From SCGC-AAA076-P13 sp963926355 (GTDB lineage Bacteria > Pseudomonadota > Gammaproteobacteria > Magnimaribacterales > D2472), in the NCBI GenBank assembly GCA_963926355.1, contig CAWUWW010000001.1, positions 248,001 to 312,000 on the forward strand: a DNA stretch of 64,000 bases, in the 5' to 3' direction. The translations under genes and the position numbers were made by a program. Positions 44,434 through 52,497 of the stretch are shown in pieces. Position 1 is the first letter of the stretch; the number at the start of each line of letters is the position of its first letter. Under the pieces are notes generated by a model. That model did no database searches, was not told the origin of the DNA, and saw nothing but the letters and a program-made list of their open reading frames with translations.

Positions 44434-45453
44434 ATGAAAACATCAGATTTTAATTACCACCTACCAGAAGAGCTCATAGCTAACTATCCTTTAGATGATA
44501 GAAGCTCTAGTAGATTATTAGTTCATTCAGATAAAATAGAACATAGATCCTTTAAAGATGTCGTTGATTACTTTGAGGAGGGTGACTTGCTGGTGATAAA
44601 TAATACCTCTGTTATTCCCGCTAGAATCTATGGCAACAAGGAATCAGGCGGCTCTGTTGAGGTCATGCTTGAAAGGGTCATGGAGGATAACAAGGCCTTG
44701 GTTCAAATGCGCTCCGGCAGGAGTCCCAAGATAGGGGCTATTATTATTTTAGATTCTTACAGGGTTGAGTGTATTGATAGGCAGGACAACTTTTTTATTC
44801 TCCAATTCGATAGACCGCCATTAGAGGTTTTTAATGCAATAGGGCATGTTCCATTACCCCCTTATATTAAAAGACCCGATGAGGATCTAGATAAAGATAG
44901 GTACGCAACGGTTTATGAAGATAAAAAACTACAAGACTCAGTCGCAGCTCCAACGGCAGGACTGCATTTCGATGATGAGCTATTAGATGCCATTAAAAAG
45001 ATAGGCGTGAATATGGCAAGGGTGAATTTAAGTGTGGGAGCTGGAACCTTTCAGCCTGTTAAGGTAGACAACATAGAAGATCACGATATTCATAGTGAGT
45101 ACTTGGAGGTTAGTCCCGAGGTTGTGGACATGGTTAATGCAACCAAGGCTGCGGGCAAGAAAGTATTTGCCGTTGGCACTACTGCTACAAGGGCATTGGA
45201 GACAGCATTCATGGATGAGAGCAAGAAGGGATATAGCGGCTATACCAAGCTCTTTATTTATCCAGGTTATAAGTTCAAAGCAGTCGATAGATTGATTACC
45301 AACTTCCATTTACCCCAATCGTCTTTATTAATGCTTGTATCTGCATTCATTGGCTACGACAATATGAAGCATATATACACAACAGCAGTCGATGACAAAT
45401 ATAGATTCCTGTCATACGGCGACGCCATGCTACTAGAAAAACATGAAATTTAA
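44434..45453 (+). CDS. queA: S-adenosylmethionine:tRNA ribosyltransferase-isomerase
   Basis: Makes epoxyqueuosine in tRNA. 339 residues. Family motifs: 'YHLPEELIANYPLDDRSSSRLL', 'LLVINNTSVIPARIYGNKE', 'HVPLPPYIKRPDEDLDKDRYATVYE', 'PTAGLHFDDELLDAI' and 'TNFHLPQSSLLMLVSAFIG'. First of the queA-tgt-yajC-secD-secF order. TAAAAT at 44419-44424 with TTGTAG 17 bases upstream gives a very short leader. Overlaps tgt by 11 bases. Confidence 0.96.
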   Translation: MKTSDFNYHLPEELIANYPLDDRSSSRLLVHSDKIEHRSFKDVVDYFEEGDLLVINNTSVIPARIYGNKESGGSVEVMLERVMEDNKALVQMRSGRSPKIGAIIILDSYRVECIDRQDNFFILQFDRPPLEVFNAIGHVPLPPYIKRPDEDLDKDRYATVYEDKKLQDSVAAPTAGLHFDDELLDAIKKIGVNMARVNLSVGAGTFQPVKVDNIEDHDIHSEYLEVSPEVVDMVNATKAAGKKVFAVGTTATRALETAFMDESKKGYSGYTKLFIYPGYKFKAVDRLITNFHLPQSSLLMLVSAFIGYDNMKHIYTTAVDDKYRFLSYGDAMLLEKHEI

Positions 45454-46558
45454 TTTACACAACCAATCCGAATTTGCCAGAAGGGCGGAGTTAGAATTTC
45501 CTAGAGGGAATATCCAAACACCAGCATTCATGCCTGTGGGCACTAACGGAACGGTTAAGGGCTTGACTGTTGAAGATGTAAAATCAACCGGCGCAGAGAT
45601 TATTTTAGGTAATACCTATCATCTAATGCTCAGACCAGGAGATGAAGTGGTTCGTGATTTAGGCGGACTACATAAGTTCTCAAACTGGGACAGACCTATT
45701 CTTACTGATTCAGGTGGCTTCCAGGTTTGGAGTTTAGGTGATCTTGTAAAGATTAGTGAGGAAGGAGTTAAGTTTAGCTCTCCCTACGATGGCAGAAAGA
45801 TCTTTATGACCCCAGAGGACTCTATACAAATACAAGAGAACTTAGGTTCGGATATTGTTATGGCCTTCGATGAGTGCACCGACTATCCATCGACTCACGA
45901 GCAGGCAAAGATATCTATGGAACTTTCCATGCGATGGGCCAAGCGATGCAAGGAAGCGCACAAGTCAGATTCAGCACTCTTTGGTATTGTTCAAGGCGGC
46001 ATGCATGAGGATTTAAGAAAGCAATCTTTAAATGCTCTTATGGACATAGGCTTTGATGGTATTGCCTTGGGCGGCCTTAGTGTTGGTGAGTCCAAGGAAG
46101 AAAAAACAAGGATACTTTCTTATATGGCCGATAAGTTACCGAAAGACAAACCAAGGTATCTTATGGGTGTAGGTAAGCCAGAGGACATTGTTGAGGCGGT
46201 AAGATACGGCATTGATATGTTCGACTGTGTTCTACCAACCAGGAACGCCAGGAACGGCCAGTTAATAACCTCTACCGGTGTTGTGAATATAAGAAATGCT
46301 CCGCATAAGATGAGCGATGAGCCGGTCGATGAAAACTGCGACTGTAAGGTATGTACAGATTACAGCAGGGCTTATTTAAACCACCTTCATAAAACCAATG
46401 AGATGCTGGGCAGTATTTTATCAAGCTATCACAATATTTATTACTACCAATCGCTAATGAGGGAAATTAGAACCTCAATTGAGGATAATAAATTCGCGAA
46501 CTTCCTAAAAGACTTCTATAATAAGCGAAATTTAGAAATGCCCGATGGGCCTATTTAG
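45443..46558 (+). CDS. tgt: Queuine tRNA-ribosyltransferase
   Basis: Exchanges guanine for preQ1 at wobble position 34 of GUN tRNAs. 371 residues. Catalytic Asp region 'ILTDSGGFQVWSLGD', 'ALGGLSVGESKEEKTRIL', second Asp in 'DMFDCVLPTRNARNGQL', zinc-binding 'CDCKVCTDYSRAYLNHLH' (Cys-x-Cys-x2-Cys...His). Translation is coupled to queA. Confidence 0.97.
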   Translation: MKFNLHNQSEFARRAELEFPRGNIQTPAFMPVGTNGTVKGLTVEDVKSTGAEIILGNTYHLMLRPGDEVVRDLGGLHKFSNWDRPILTDSGGFQVWSLGDLVKISEEGVKFSSPYDGRKIFMTPEDSIQIQENLGSDIVMAFDECTDYPSTHEQAKISMELSMRWAKRCKEAHKSDSALFGIVQGGMHEDLRKQSLNALMDIGFDGIALGGLSVGESKEEKTRILSYMADKLPKDKPRYLMGVGKPEDIVEAVRYGIDMFDCVLPTRNARNGQLITSTGVVNIRNAPHKMSDEPVDENCDCKVCTDYSRAYLNHLHKTNEMLGSILSSYHNIYYYQSLMREIRTSIEDNKFANFLKDFYNKRNLEMPDGPI

Positions 46559-46567
46559 GAATTAATT

Positions 46568-46864
46568 ATGGACGCAGCACAACCTTCACTACTATCACCG
46601 CTTATATTTGTTGGTTTCTTTTTTGTTCTTATGTACTTTATGATCATAAGACCTCAGAATAAAAGGAACGCAACAATCGTAGACATGCTTTCTAATCTAG
46701 AGACAGGGTCTGAGGTAATTGCAGCAAATGGTATTTTAGGAAAAGTTACAGATATTAAAGGCCTTTATGTTTCTGTTGAAATCGGCAATAACGTTACTAT
46801 AAAACTTCAAAAATCTGCAATAGCAAACATTCTGCCTAAGGGCACAATCGACTCAATTAAGTAG
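46568..46864 (+). CDS. yajC: Preprotein translocase subunit YajC
   Basis: Small single-pass protein in the SecDF-YajC complex. 98 residues: membrane helix at 17-35 ('FVGFFFVLMYFMIIRPQNKR', the RPQ end of the helix is a YajC hallmark), then 'SNLETGSEVIAANGILGKV' and 'IKLQKSAIANILPKGT'. Nine bases after tgt. Confidence 0.95.
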   Translation: MDAAQPSLLSPLIFVGFFFVLMYFMIIRPQNKRNATIVDMLSNLETGSEVIAANGILGKVTDIKGLYVSVEIGNNVTIKLQKSAIANILPKGTIDSIK

Positions 46865-46870
46865 ACTATT

Positions 46871-48727
46871 GTGAATAAGTTCTCCCTATCCCAATTCATT
46901 ATAATATTTGTAGTATTGGTACTAGGGTTCACTTACGCACTTCCAAATCTCTATCCTACGCAGCCATCTATTCAGGTTGCTTATACGGATTCTGGCAAGT
47001 CAGCCGATCAGTTATTACTGAATCAGCTAGAGGACACTTTAACGGAAACTAATTCAAGTTTTGATAGTTTATTCCTAAGAGATAACAAGATAGTTATACA
47101 ATTTTCTACCCTAGATCAGCAACTTAATGCAAAAACTATTTTACAGAATAAACTTTTAGACAAGGTGATTATTGCTCTAAATTTAGAGCCAACAACTCCT
47201 GACTGGTTAAAGAGTTTGGGCGGAAGGCCTGTCAGGCTGGGCCTTGATTTATCAGGCGGAGTTCATTTTTTATTAGAGGTTGATATTGATACTGCCGAGC
47301 AAGGAAGGCTTGAGCTATTGCTTGATACTTACAGAAAAACATTCAAGGAAGACAGAATAAAATTTGCCAACTCATCCATCGAAGACCTGGCTTTACATTT
47401 TGAATTTAAAGATAAAGAGAGTTACAACAAAGCATTAAAACAATACAGAACGGATAATCCTGGAATAACAGGAAATCAGTACATCATTACTGAAAAGCCA
47501 AGCTCTAATAAGATCGTTGTTGAGTATTCAGATATCGCCTTGAGAGAAATAAGAGATTACGCAGTAGGACAAAATTTAACAACTTTAAGAAACCGAGTTA
47601 ATGAGCTCGGAGTCTCTGAGCCAATAGTTCAAAGACAAGGATCTAATAGAATTGTTGTTGAACTTCCGGGAGTTCAAGATCCAACGGCAGCGAAAAAAAT
47701 TATAGGTAAAACAGCCAATCTAGAATTTAGGTTGGAAGCTAATTCAAGAACCTCTCCTTTGAGGAAAGAAGAATTTAACTTTAAAGATAACGAATACACT
47801 ACTGCCTTTTTAGAAAGAGCTGTTGTTGTTTCTGGAGATAGAGTCACAAACGCAAACACCGGCTTCGATGAAAGCGGCTTTTCACAAGTTAATATTACCT
47901 TAGACATGCAGGGCGGTAGGGCTATGCAAAAAGCTACTTCTGGAAACATTGGAAGGAAACTGGCTGTGTTATTTGTTGAGCAAAAAAGTAAATCAGAGCT
48001 TGTGGTTGATGAGAATGGAAAAAATATTATTGAACAAACAAGTTACATTGAAAAAAATATTATAAGTCTTGCCACGATACAAGCGGTTCTTGGAACAAGC
48101 TTTAGAATTACAGGTGTTGGCAATCCTCAAGAGGCCAGTGAATTGGCACTTTTCTTGAGAGCAGGAGCACTTGCAGCTCCGATGAAATTTGTTGAAGAAA
48201 GAACAGTGGGGCCAAGCCTTGGAAAAGAAAATATAGAAATGGGCATGAGATCAATCATGATTGGTTTTGCATTGGTTGTTCTTTTTATGGCCTTTTACTA
48301 CAAGGTATTCGGACTAGCAGCAAATGTATCTCTATTCCTTAACCTGATACTTATCACTGGAATTATGTCGCTCCTTGGAGCTACGCTTACACTGCCTGGT
48401 ATAGCCGGTATTGTTTTAACGGTTGGTATGGCAGTTGATGCTAATGTGCTTATATTCTCTCGTATCCGAGAAGAACTCAAAGACAAGGATCCTCAAACTG
48501 CAATACATGATGGATTCTCTAGAGCCTTTGTTACTATCTTTGACGCCAACATAACTACTTTAATAGCCGCGTTAGTTCTTTATGTTATTGGGACAGGACC
48601 TATTAAAGGTTTTGCCATAACACTATCGATTGGAATAGTAACTTCAATGTTTACTGCGATTGTATGTACGAGAGCTATGGTTAATATAGTTTATGGAAAC
48701 AAAAATATTAAGGAATTAAAAATATAA
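46871..48727 (+). CDS. secD: Protein-export membrane protein SecD
   Basis: Proton-driven late step of Sec export. 618 residues, GTG start. N-terminal membrane helix, large periplasmic P1 domain with 'GLDLSGGVHFLLEV', repeat 'RNRVNELGVSEPIVQRQG' and 'IVVELPGVQDPTAAK', and C-terminal helices with 'LTVGMAVDANVLIFSRIREE' (conserved in SecD/RND). Six bases after yajC; its stop overlaps the secF start by one base. Confidence 0.96.
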   Translation: MNKFSLSQFIIIFVVLVLGFTYALPNLYPTQPSIQVAYTDSGKSADQLLLNQLEDTLTETNSSFDSLFLRDNKIVIQFSTLDQQLNAKTILQNKLLDKVIIALNLEPTTPDWLKSLGGRPVRLGLDLSGGVHFLLEVDIDTAEQGRLELLLDTYRKTFKEDRIKFANSSIEDLALHFEFKDKESYNKALKQYRTDNPGITGNQYIITEKPSSNKIVVEYSDIALREIRDYAVGQNLTTLRNRVNELGVSEPIVQRQGSNRIVVELPGVQDPTAAKKIIGKTANLEFRLEANSRTSPLRKEEFNFKDNEYTTAFLERAVVVSGDRVTNANTGFDESGFSQVNITLDMQGGRAMQKATSGNIGRKLAVLFVEQKSKSELVVDENGKNIIEQTSYIEKNIISLATIQAVLGTSFRITGVGNPQEASELALFLRAGALAAPMKFVEERTVGPSLGKENIEMGMRSIMIGFALVVLFMAFYYKVFGLAANVSLFLNLILITGIMSLLGATLTLPGIAGIVLTVGMAVDANVLIFSRIREELKDKDPQTAIHDGFSRAFVTIFDANITTLIAALVLYVIGTGPIKGFAITLSIGIVTSMFTAIVCTRAMVNIVYGNKNIKELKI

Positions 48728-49641
48728 TGGATATTAGATTCCAGTTCATGAAATACCGAAGAATGGCTGCTATTGCATCCATTGCTATTTTTACTATATC
48801 GGTTCTCTCTCTTGGATTTAGAGGCCTTAGCCTTGGCTTGGACTTCAGTGGCGGTACCTTGGTTGAGGTTAGCTATGAAACTCCTGTAAATCTTGAGGTT
48901 ATTAGAAATACTTTAATAGACAATGGTTACGATGATTCACAGGTTGTTAACTTTGGATCCAATCTTGACGTTCTTATTAAGGTTGCAGATCAAAACGGAA
49001 ATAGTTCTATCGGCGACAATATTTTTAAAATCCTTGAAGCCGAAGGCTTTAAAGGCGAACTTAAAAGAGTTGAGTTTGTTGGCCCTCAGGTTGGTGCCGA
49101 GCTCAGAGACCAAGGCGGTCTTGGAATGCTTGTAGCCCTTTTTATGATTTTATTTTACGTAGCCTTTAGATTTCAGTACAAGTTTGCCTTAGGTGCGGTA
49201 GTGGCACTGGGTCATGATGTTGTTATTATTCTTGGCCTATTTTCTATCTTTGCTTGGGATTTTGACCTAACAGTTTTAGCAGCTCTCCTAGCTGTTATTG
49301 GCTATTCACTGAACGACACCATTGTTGTTTCAGATAGGATAAGAGAAAACTTCAGAACAGAAAGAGTTATGGAGCCTGAGGAAATGATAGACCTTTCACT
49401 CAACCAGACCCTAGGAAGAACCGTAGTTACTTCATTAACTACTTTATTGGTTCTATTTGCTCTATTTATATTTGGTGGGGAGATGATCAAAGGCTTTAGT
49501 TTAGCCTTGATACTAGGCGTCCTTGTTGGTACCTATTCTTCCATCTATGTCGTGGCTAACATGCTAATGTCATTAACTCTTACCCAAGAGGATTTAGCGA
49601 TTCCAGAGCCAGAAGGCGCTGATCTTGATGAACTTCCTTAG
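48727..49641 (+). CDS. secF: Protein-export membrane protein SecF
   Basis: Partner of SecD. 304 residues. N-terminal helix then 'LGLDFSGGTLVEVSYE', 'VGPQVGAELRDQGGLGMLV', 'AVIGYSLNDTIVVSDRIREN' and 'LNQTLGRTVVTSLTTLLVL', all SecF signatures. Ends overlapping the convergent suhB gene by four bases. Confidence 0.96.
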   Translation: MDIRFQFMKYRRMAAIASIAIFTISVLSLGFRGLSLGLDFSGGTLVEVSYETPVNLEVIRNTLIDNGYDDSQVVNFGSNLDVLIKVADQNGNSSIGDNIFKILEAEGFKGELKRVEFVGPQVGAELRDQGGLGMLVALFMILFYVAFRFQYKFALGAVVALGHDVVIILGLFSIFAWDFDLTVLAALLAVIGYSLNDTIVVSDRIRENFRTERVMEPEEMIDLSLNQTLGRTVVTSLTTLLVLFALFIFGGEMIKGFSLALILGVLVGTYSSIYVVANMLMSLTLTQEDLAIPEPEGADLDELP

Positions 49642-50435
49642 TCTTTAAAGTAAGGTTTTACAGATTTTAAGATAGATTTATATACCTTAGGTGTAGAACA
49701 TACGAAATGGTCACTCTCTAGGTATTTAGGGTCGCCGTTAAAGTTACTTATCAAAGCACCAGATTCCTGAGCAATCAACAAGCCTGCAGCAACATCCCAA
49801 AGCTTAACGCCGTGAGCCCACATACCATCAAGCCTTCCTGTAGAAATATAAGCTAGATCAAGAGCAATGGACCCAGAGTTTCTTATAGCAAGATCTTGGT
49901 TTGCTAACTCTTTGTATGTTTGGTTGAAGTCATAGTTGTATTCTTTAGGAGCTTCTTTAGTCGTTGAGTAGGCAAGAATAGAATCTTTCAAACCGTTCTG
50001 TTTACTCACTCTTATTTTACCGTTGTTAAGGTCGCCACCAGATCCTCTAGATGCTGAAAACTCCTCTCTTCTTATCGGATCAATAATTACAGCTGTCGTA
50101 GGTACTTTATCTATAAGTGAGCAAAGGGATAGTGCAAAGTGAGGATATCCGTTTATGAAATTGACCTCTCCGTCAATTGCTTTGAGAACCCAAGTTATAT
50201 TTGAGTTATTTATTTCTTCGCCAGTCATTGAACCTAGAAAATTATCTTCAGGGTAGAACCGTCTTATTTCCTCGATAACCATCTCTTCAACTCTTCGTAT
50301 TATTGCCTCAAGATAACCCTCTGGACCGCCCTTGGAGACATCAAGACTGTGAACTTTCTTCACAGCAAACTCAAGCTCGTTAGCACCTTTTCTGGCCGCG
50401 AGTTGGTTTACATTTAATAAAGCTGGTATAGACAT
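49638..50435 (-). CDS. suhB: SuhB/inositol-monophosphatase-like protein, degenerate metal site
   Basis: Inositol monophosphatase fold; SuhB also acts in rRNA transcription antitermination. 265 residues. The catalytic 'DPLDGTTNF' reads 'KAIDGEVNF' (first Asp to Lys, Thr to Glu), and 'GEES' reads 'GSMTGEE', so two metal-binding positions look lost. The C-terminal 'GRLDGMWAHGVKLWDVAAGLLI' is conserved. Phosphatase activity is doubtful; a structural or RNA role is more likely. Divergent from trmJ, as in E. coli-type order. TACAAT ends six bases before its ATG. Confidence 0.85.
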   Translation of the reverse strand: MSIPALLNVNQLAARKGANELEFAVKKVHSLDVSKGGPEGYLEAIIRRVEEMVIEEIRRFYPEDNFLGSMTGEEINNSNITWVLKAIDGEVNFINGYPHFALSLCSLIDKVPTTAVIIDPIRREEFSASRGSGGDLNNGKIRVSKQNGLKDSILAYSTTKEAPKEYNYDFNQTYKELANQDLAIRNSGSIALDLAYISTGRLDGMWAHGVKLWDVAAGLLIAQESGALISNFNGDPKYLESDHFVCSTPKVYKSILKSVKPYFKD

Positions 50436-50470
50436 GTCGCTATTGTAATGGAAATGGAGATAATAGTGCC
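50436..50470. promoter_or_regulatory. Overlapping divergent promoters of suhB and trmJ
   Basis: Only 35 bases separate the two ATGs. Plus strand GATAAT (50459-50464) ends six bases before trmJ; minus strand TACAAT (50447-50442) ends six bases before suhB. Both transcripts would start at or next to the start codon. Confidence 0.45.
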
Positions 50471-51196
50471 ATGAGTTTGAAAAGTAATTTAATAAACATT
50501 GTTTTGATCGAAACCTCTCATCCAGGAAACATAGGCTCTGTTGCTCGAGCCATGAAAACTATGGGTCTTTCAAGACTTTCATTGGTAAACCCTAGAAAAT
50601 ATCCTTCGCCTGAGGCTGAAGCTCTTTCAGGAAATGCTGAGGATGTCCTGGCAAACGCAACCGTTTATAGTTCAATAGAAGAGGCTATAAAAGATAGCAC
50701 CTTTGTTTATGCAACCTCGTCGAGGAATAGAACAATCCAATGGCCAACAGTAAACGCAGAGGAGGGCGCCTCAATAATCTGTGATCAAATTCATAGCGAT
50801 AAAGAGATATCTATTTTGTTTGGCAGAGAGGACAGAGGGTTAACAAACGAAGAACTCCAATTAGCAAACACTCATATTGAAATACCAGCGAATCCTGAGT
50901 ACCCAGTTTTAAACTTAGCTATGTCAGCGCAGATAGTGGCCTATGAAATTCTCAAGGCATCTACTAATACAGAATCAAGAGAGTGGCAGGATTATCCGGA
51001 AGTAGATTCAGAGAACCTGCAAATGCTTATTGATCACTTTATTGAAACTGCGGTCAGCATAGATGTTATTCGTAAAGACAGGCCAAAGAAGATTATTTCC
51101 AGAATTAAGCGCATGTTTACCAGACTTCATCCCGATGAAATGGAGACCAGTTTTATGAGAGGCTTCCTCTCAGCGATAAATAAGAAAATTAAATAG
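50471..51196 (+). CDS. trmJ: tRNA (cytidine/uridine-2'-O-)-methyltransferase TrmJ
   Basis: Methylates position 32 of certain tRNAs. 241 residues of the SPOUT class. 'VLIETSHPGNIGSVARAMKTMGLS' (motif 1), 'ILFGREDRGLTNEELQLA' (motif 2) and 'PEYPVLNLAMSAQIVAYEI' (motif 3, knot) are all present, with a helical C-terminal extension found in TrmJ. Adjacent to suhB as is common in this group. Confidence 0.95.
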   Translation: MSLKSNLINIVLIETSHPGNIGSVARAMKTMGLSRLSLVNPRKYPSPEAEALSGNAEDVLANATVYSSIEEAIKDSTFVYATSSRNRTIQWPTVNAEEGASIICDQIHSDKEISILFGREDRGLTNEELQLANTHIEIPANPEYPVLNLAMSAQIVAYEILKASTNTESREWQDYPEVDSENLQMLIDHFIETAVSIDVIRKDRPKKIISRIKRMFTRLHPDEMETSFMRGFLSAINKKIK

Positions 51197-51206
51197 TTTT
51201 ATCTCT

Positions 51207-51234
51207 TTGCTAATTGGTTTTGATTCCATATAAT
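51207..51234 (+). promoter_or_regulatory. tRNA-Glu promoter
   Basis: TTGCTA (51207-51212), 16-base spacer, TATAAT (51229-51234), 14 bases before the tRNA. Confidence 0.5.
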
Positions 51235-51248
51235 ACGCTTCGCATCTA

Positions 51249-51324
51249 GTCCCGTTCGTCTAGAGGCCTAGGACACCGGGTTTTCATCTCGGCAACAGGG
51301 GTTCGACTCCCCTACGGGATACCA
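51249..51324 (+). tRNA. tRNA-Glu (TTC)
   Basis: Cloverleaf with acceptor GTCCCGT/ACGGGAT (G-T at the first pair), anticodon loop TTTTCAT between CCGGG and CTCGG (anticodon TTC, Glu), T-arm GGGGTTCGACTCCCC, and encoded CCA. No neighbouring tRNAs. Confidence 0.95.
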
Positions 51325-51334
51325 TCTTTCTAAG

Positions 51335-51358
51335 AAGCCTACATTAGTGGGCTTTTTT
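51335..51358 (+). terminator. Terminator after tRNA-Glu
   Basis: Stem AAGCCTA / TGGGCTT with a six-base loop followed by TTTT, eleven bases after the tRNA. Confidence 0.75.
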
Positions 51359-51376
51359 ATGCCTTTAAGAAAAAAA

Positions 51377-51510
51377 TGTACCTACATTGCTACCGCTTTG
51401 TACCCACATGTTTAACTAAATAAAGTACCTACATTTCATTTTATTTGTACCTAATTTGTACCTTTTTCATATTTCTATTTCCATAGGGGTGGGCAGGAGT
51501 ACCATCGGGG
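51377..51510. repeat. Phased GTACC repeats downstream of tRNA-Glu
   Basis: Five copies of (T)GTACC(T/C)A-type repeats begin at 51378, 51400, 51425, 51447 and 51458 (spacings 22, 25, 22, 11), plus a weaker sixth at 51499. Mostly whole helical turns apart. This resembles arm-type sites of a tyrosine integrase beside a tRNA, though no integrase gene or second tRNA-end repeat is in the window. The rest of 51360-51580 is otherwise gene-free. Confidence 0.55.
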
Positions 51511-51544
51511 TGGATGGTTTTTTCATAGATTGCCTTCTTATGAA

Positions 51545-51572
51545 GGGCAGCATTTTAACTGCCCAGTCTTTT
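51545..51572 (+). terminator. Hairpin, possible terminator of the lipoprotein gene region
   Basis: GGGCAG / CTGCCC stem with an eight-base loop, followed on the plus strand by GTCTTTT. Located between the repeats and the convergent lipoprotein gene; no plus-strand gene ends here. Confidence 0.35.
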
Positions 51573-51580
51573 GATATTAG

Positions 51581-51925
51581 TTACTCTTTGTTTTTACAGT
51601 TCATTGGCAAAGCTCTTTCAATAGCTATCACCTCACCTTTTACTTGAGCTAAATCACCTTCAACTGCAGCACCAGTAATTTTTGAAATTGGCACAGCAAA
51701 CAAAAAGACTCCCCATGAATCTTGTCTGGCAGCTTTATCTTGAGCTTCCGAAAGAGTTGTTAGGTCGCTTCTTTTTTGACTTAATAGTGTTGTTGTCTCT
51801 TCGCATGTAAGGCTTGTATATTCTGATGAGCTAACAGACATAGGAGCAACTCCACTTGCTCTTGTAGCGCATGATGATATGACAATTACTGAAAGTGTCA
51901 GAAGGGTTAAGTTTTTTGTATTCAT
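51581..51925 (-). CDS. Small lipoprotein (114 residues)
   Basis: From ATG 51925: lipoprotein signal 'LTLLTLSVIVISSC' (Cys near 21) then 'SLTCEETTTLLSQKRSDLTTL' and 'FLFAVPISKITGAAVEGDLAQV', a helical domain with an internal hydrophobic stretch seen in small metal-less lipoproteins of marine bacteria. A longer frame from 52012 lacks a signal and is rejected. Faces the winged-helix gene across the three 14-base repeats. Function unknown. Confidence 0.7.
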   Translation of the reverse strand: MNTKNLTLLTLSVIVISSCATRASGVAPMSVSSSEYTSLTCEETTTLLSQKRSDLTTLSEAQDKAARQDSWGVFLFAVPISKITGAAVEGDLAQVKGEVIAIERALPMNCKNKE

Positions 51926-51999
51926 AGTATTTACCTTTAGATGTATATAGATATTTAATATCACACAGATACAGAGTAATGATTGCTTATAACGCCTAC

Positions 52000-52041
52000 T
52001 TAAAAGTACCATATTAAAAGTACGGTATTAAAAGTACTTTT
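52000..52041. repeat. Three tandem 14-base repeats (TTAAAAGTAC)
   Basis: TTAAAAGTAC begins at 52000, 52014 and 52028, an exact 14-base period. The last copy contains the palindrome AAAAGTACTTTT. They lie between the divergent lipoprotein and winged-helix genes, so they look like an operator. Confidence 0.65.
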
Positions 52042-52090
52042 ATATCTATTTTTTGGTACTATTTATATAAATAAAATTAAAACATACATT

Positions 52091-52378
52091 TTGACTAATG
52101 AAAATTTAATAGATATATACACTAATAAGACATCCGATTCCTTGGACATGGGTGCTTTAATCTTGATGCAGGAATTACAAAAAAGTTCTTTAATCTGTAT
52201 GGATGATATTAAATTGCTTTTAAAGATTTCCAATACAAAGCTTAAAAAGATAATAAATCAGATTAGTTCAAAGGATTTTATTTTAATTACAAAAGACCCT
52301 AAAGATGGAAGAAGAAAACTTGTAAAACTTTCCACAAACGGTGAAAAATTTATATCTGAATTTAATTACCCATCCTAA
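52091..52378 (+). CDS. MarR-like winged-helix regulator (95 residues)
   Basis: TTG start. 'IKLLLKISNTKLKKIINQISS' forms the helix-turn-helix and 'ITKDPKDGRRKLVKLSTNGEKF' is the wing with the MarR-type D-x-R. Shorter than most MarR (~140), lacking much of the dimerisation helices. Probably binds the 14-base repeats just upstream and controls itself and/or the divergent lipoprotein. Confidence 0.75.
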   Translation: MTNENLIDIYTNKTSDSLDMGALILMQELQKSSLICMDDIKLLLKISNTKLKKIINQISSKDFILITKDPKDGRRKLVKLSTNGEKFISEFNYPS

Positions 52379-52422
52379 ACAATGTATTTTATTTTGACAA
52401 ATGGTTATGGCATTATTGAAGG

Positions 52423-52497
52423 ATGAAAAAACTCCTAGCTCCATTACTTCTATTTGGGATTGTTGGTTGTTCAACTACTGGCAGTGGCGGATGTTAA
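52423..52497 (+). CDS. Tiny lipoprotein-like peptide (24 residues)
   Basis: ATG with 'gaagg' immediately upstream. Lys-Lys-then-Leu-rich signal ending 'LLFGIVGC' and a short 'STTGSGGC' tail: a lipobox. A TTGACA lies 29 bases upstream. The end overlaps the convergent MDR gene by four bases. Could be real small lipoprotein; evidence is the signal pattern alone. Confidence 0.45.
   Translation: MKKLLAPLLLFGIVGCSTTGSGGC

Noticed and set aside
51249..51580. Integrated element or attachment-site duplication at tRNA-Glu
   Set aside because: No integrase gene and no second copy of the tRNA 3' end in the window; only a short TACCATC match near 51500.
51926..52012. Upstream extension of the small lipoprotein
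   Set aside because: Would bury the signal peptide behind 29 residues; ATG at 51925 gives a proper lipoprotein signal.
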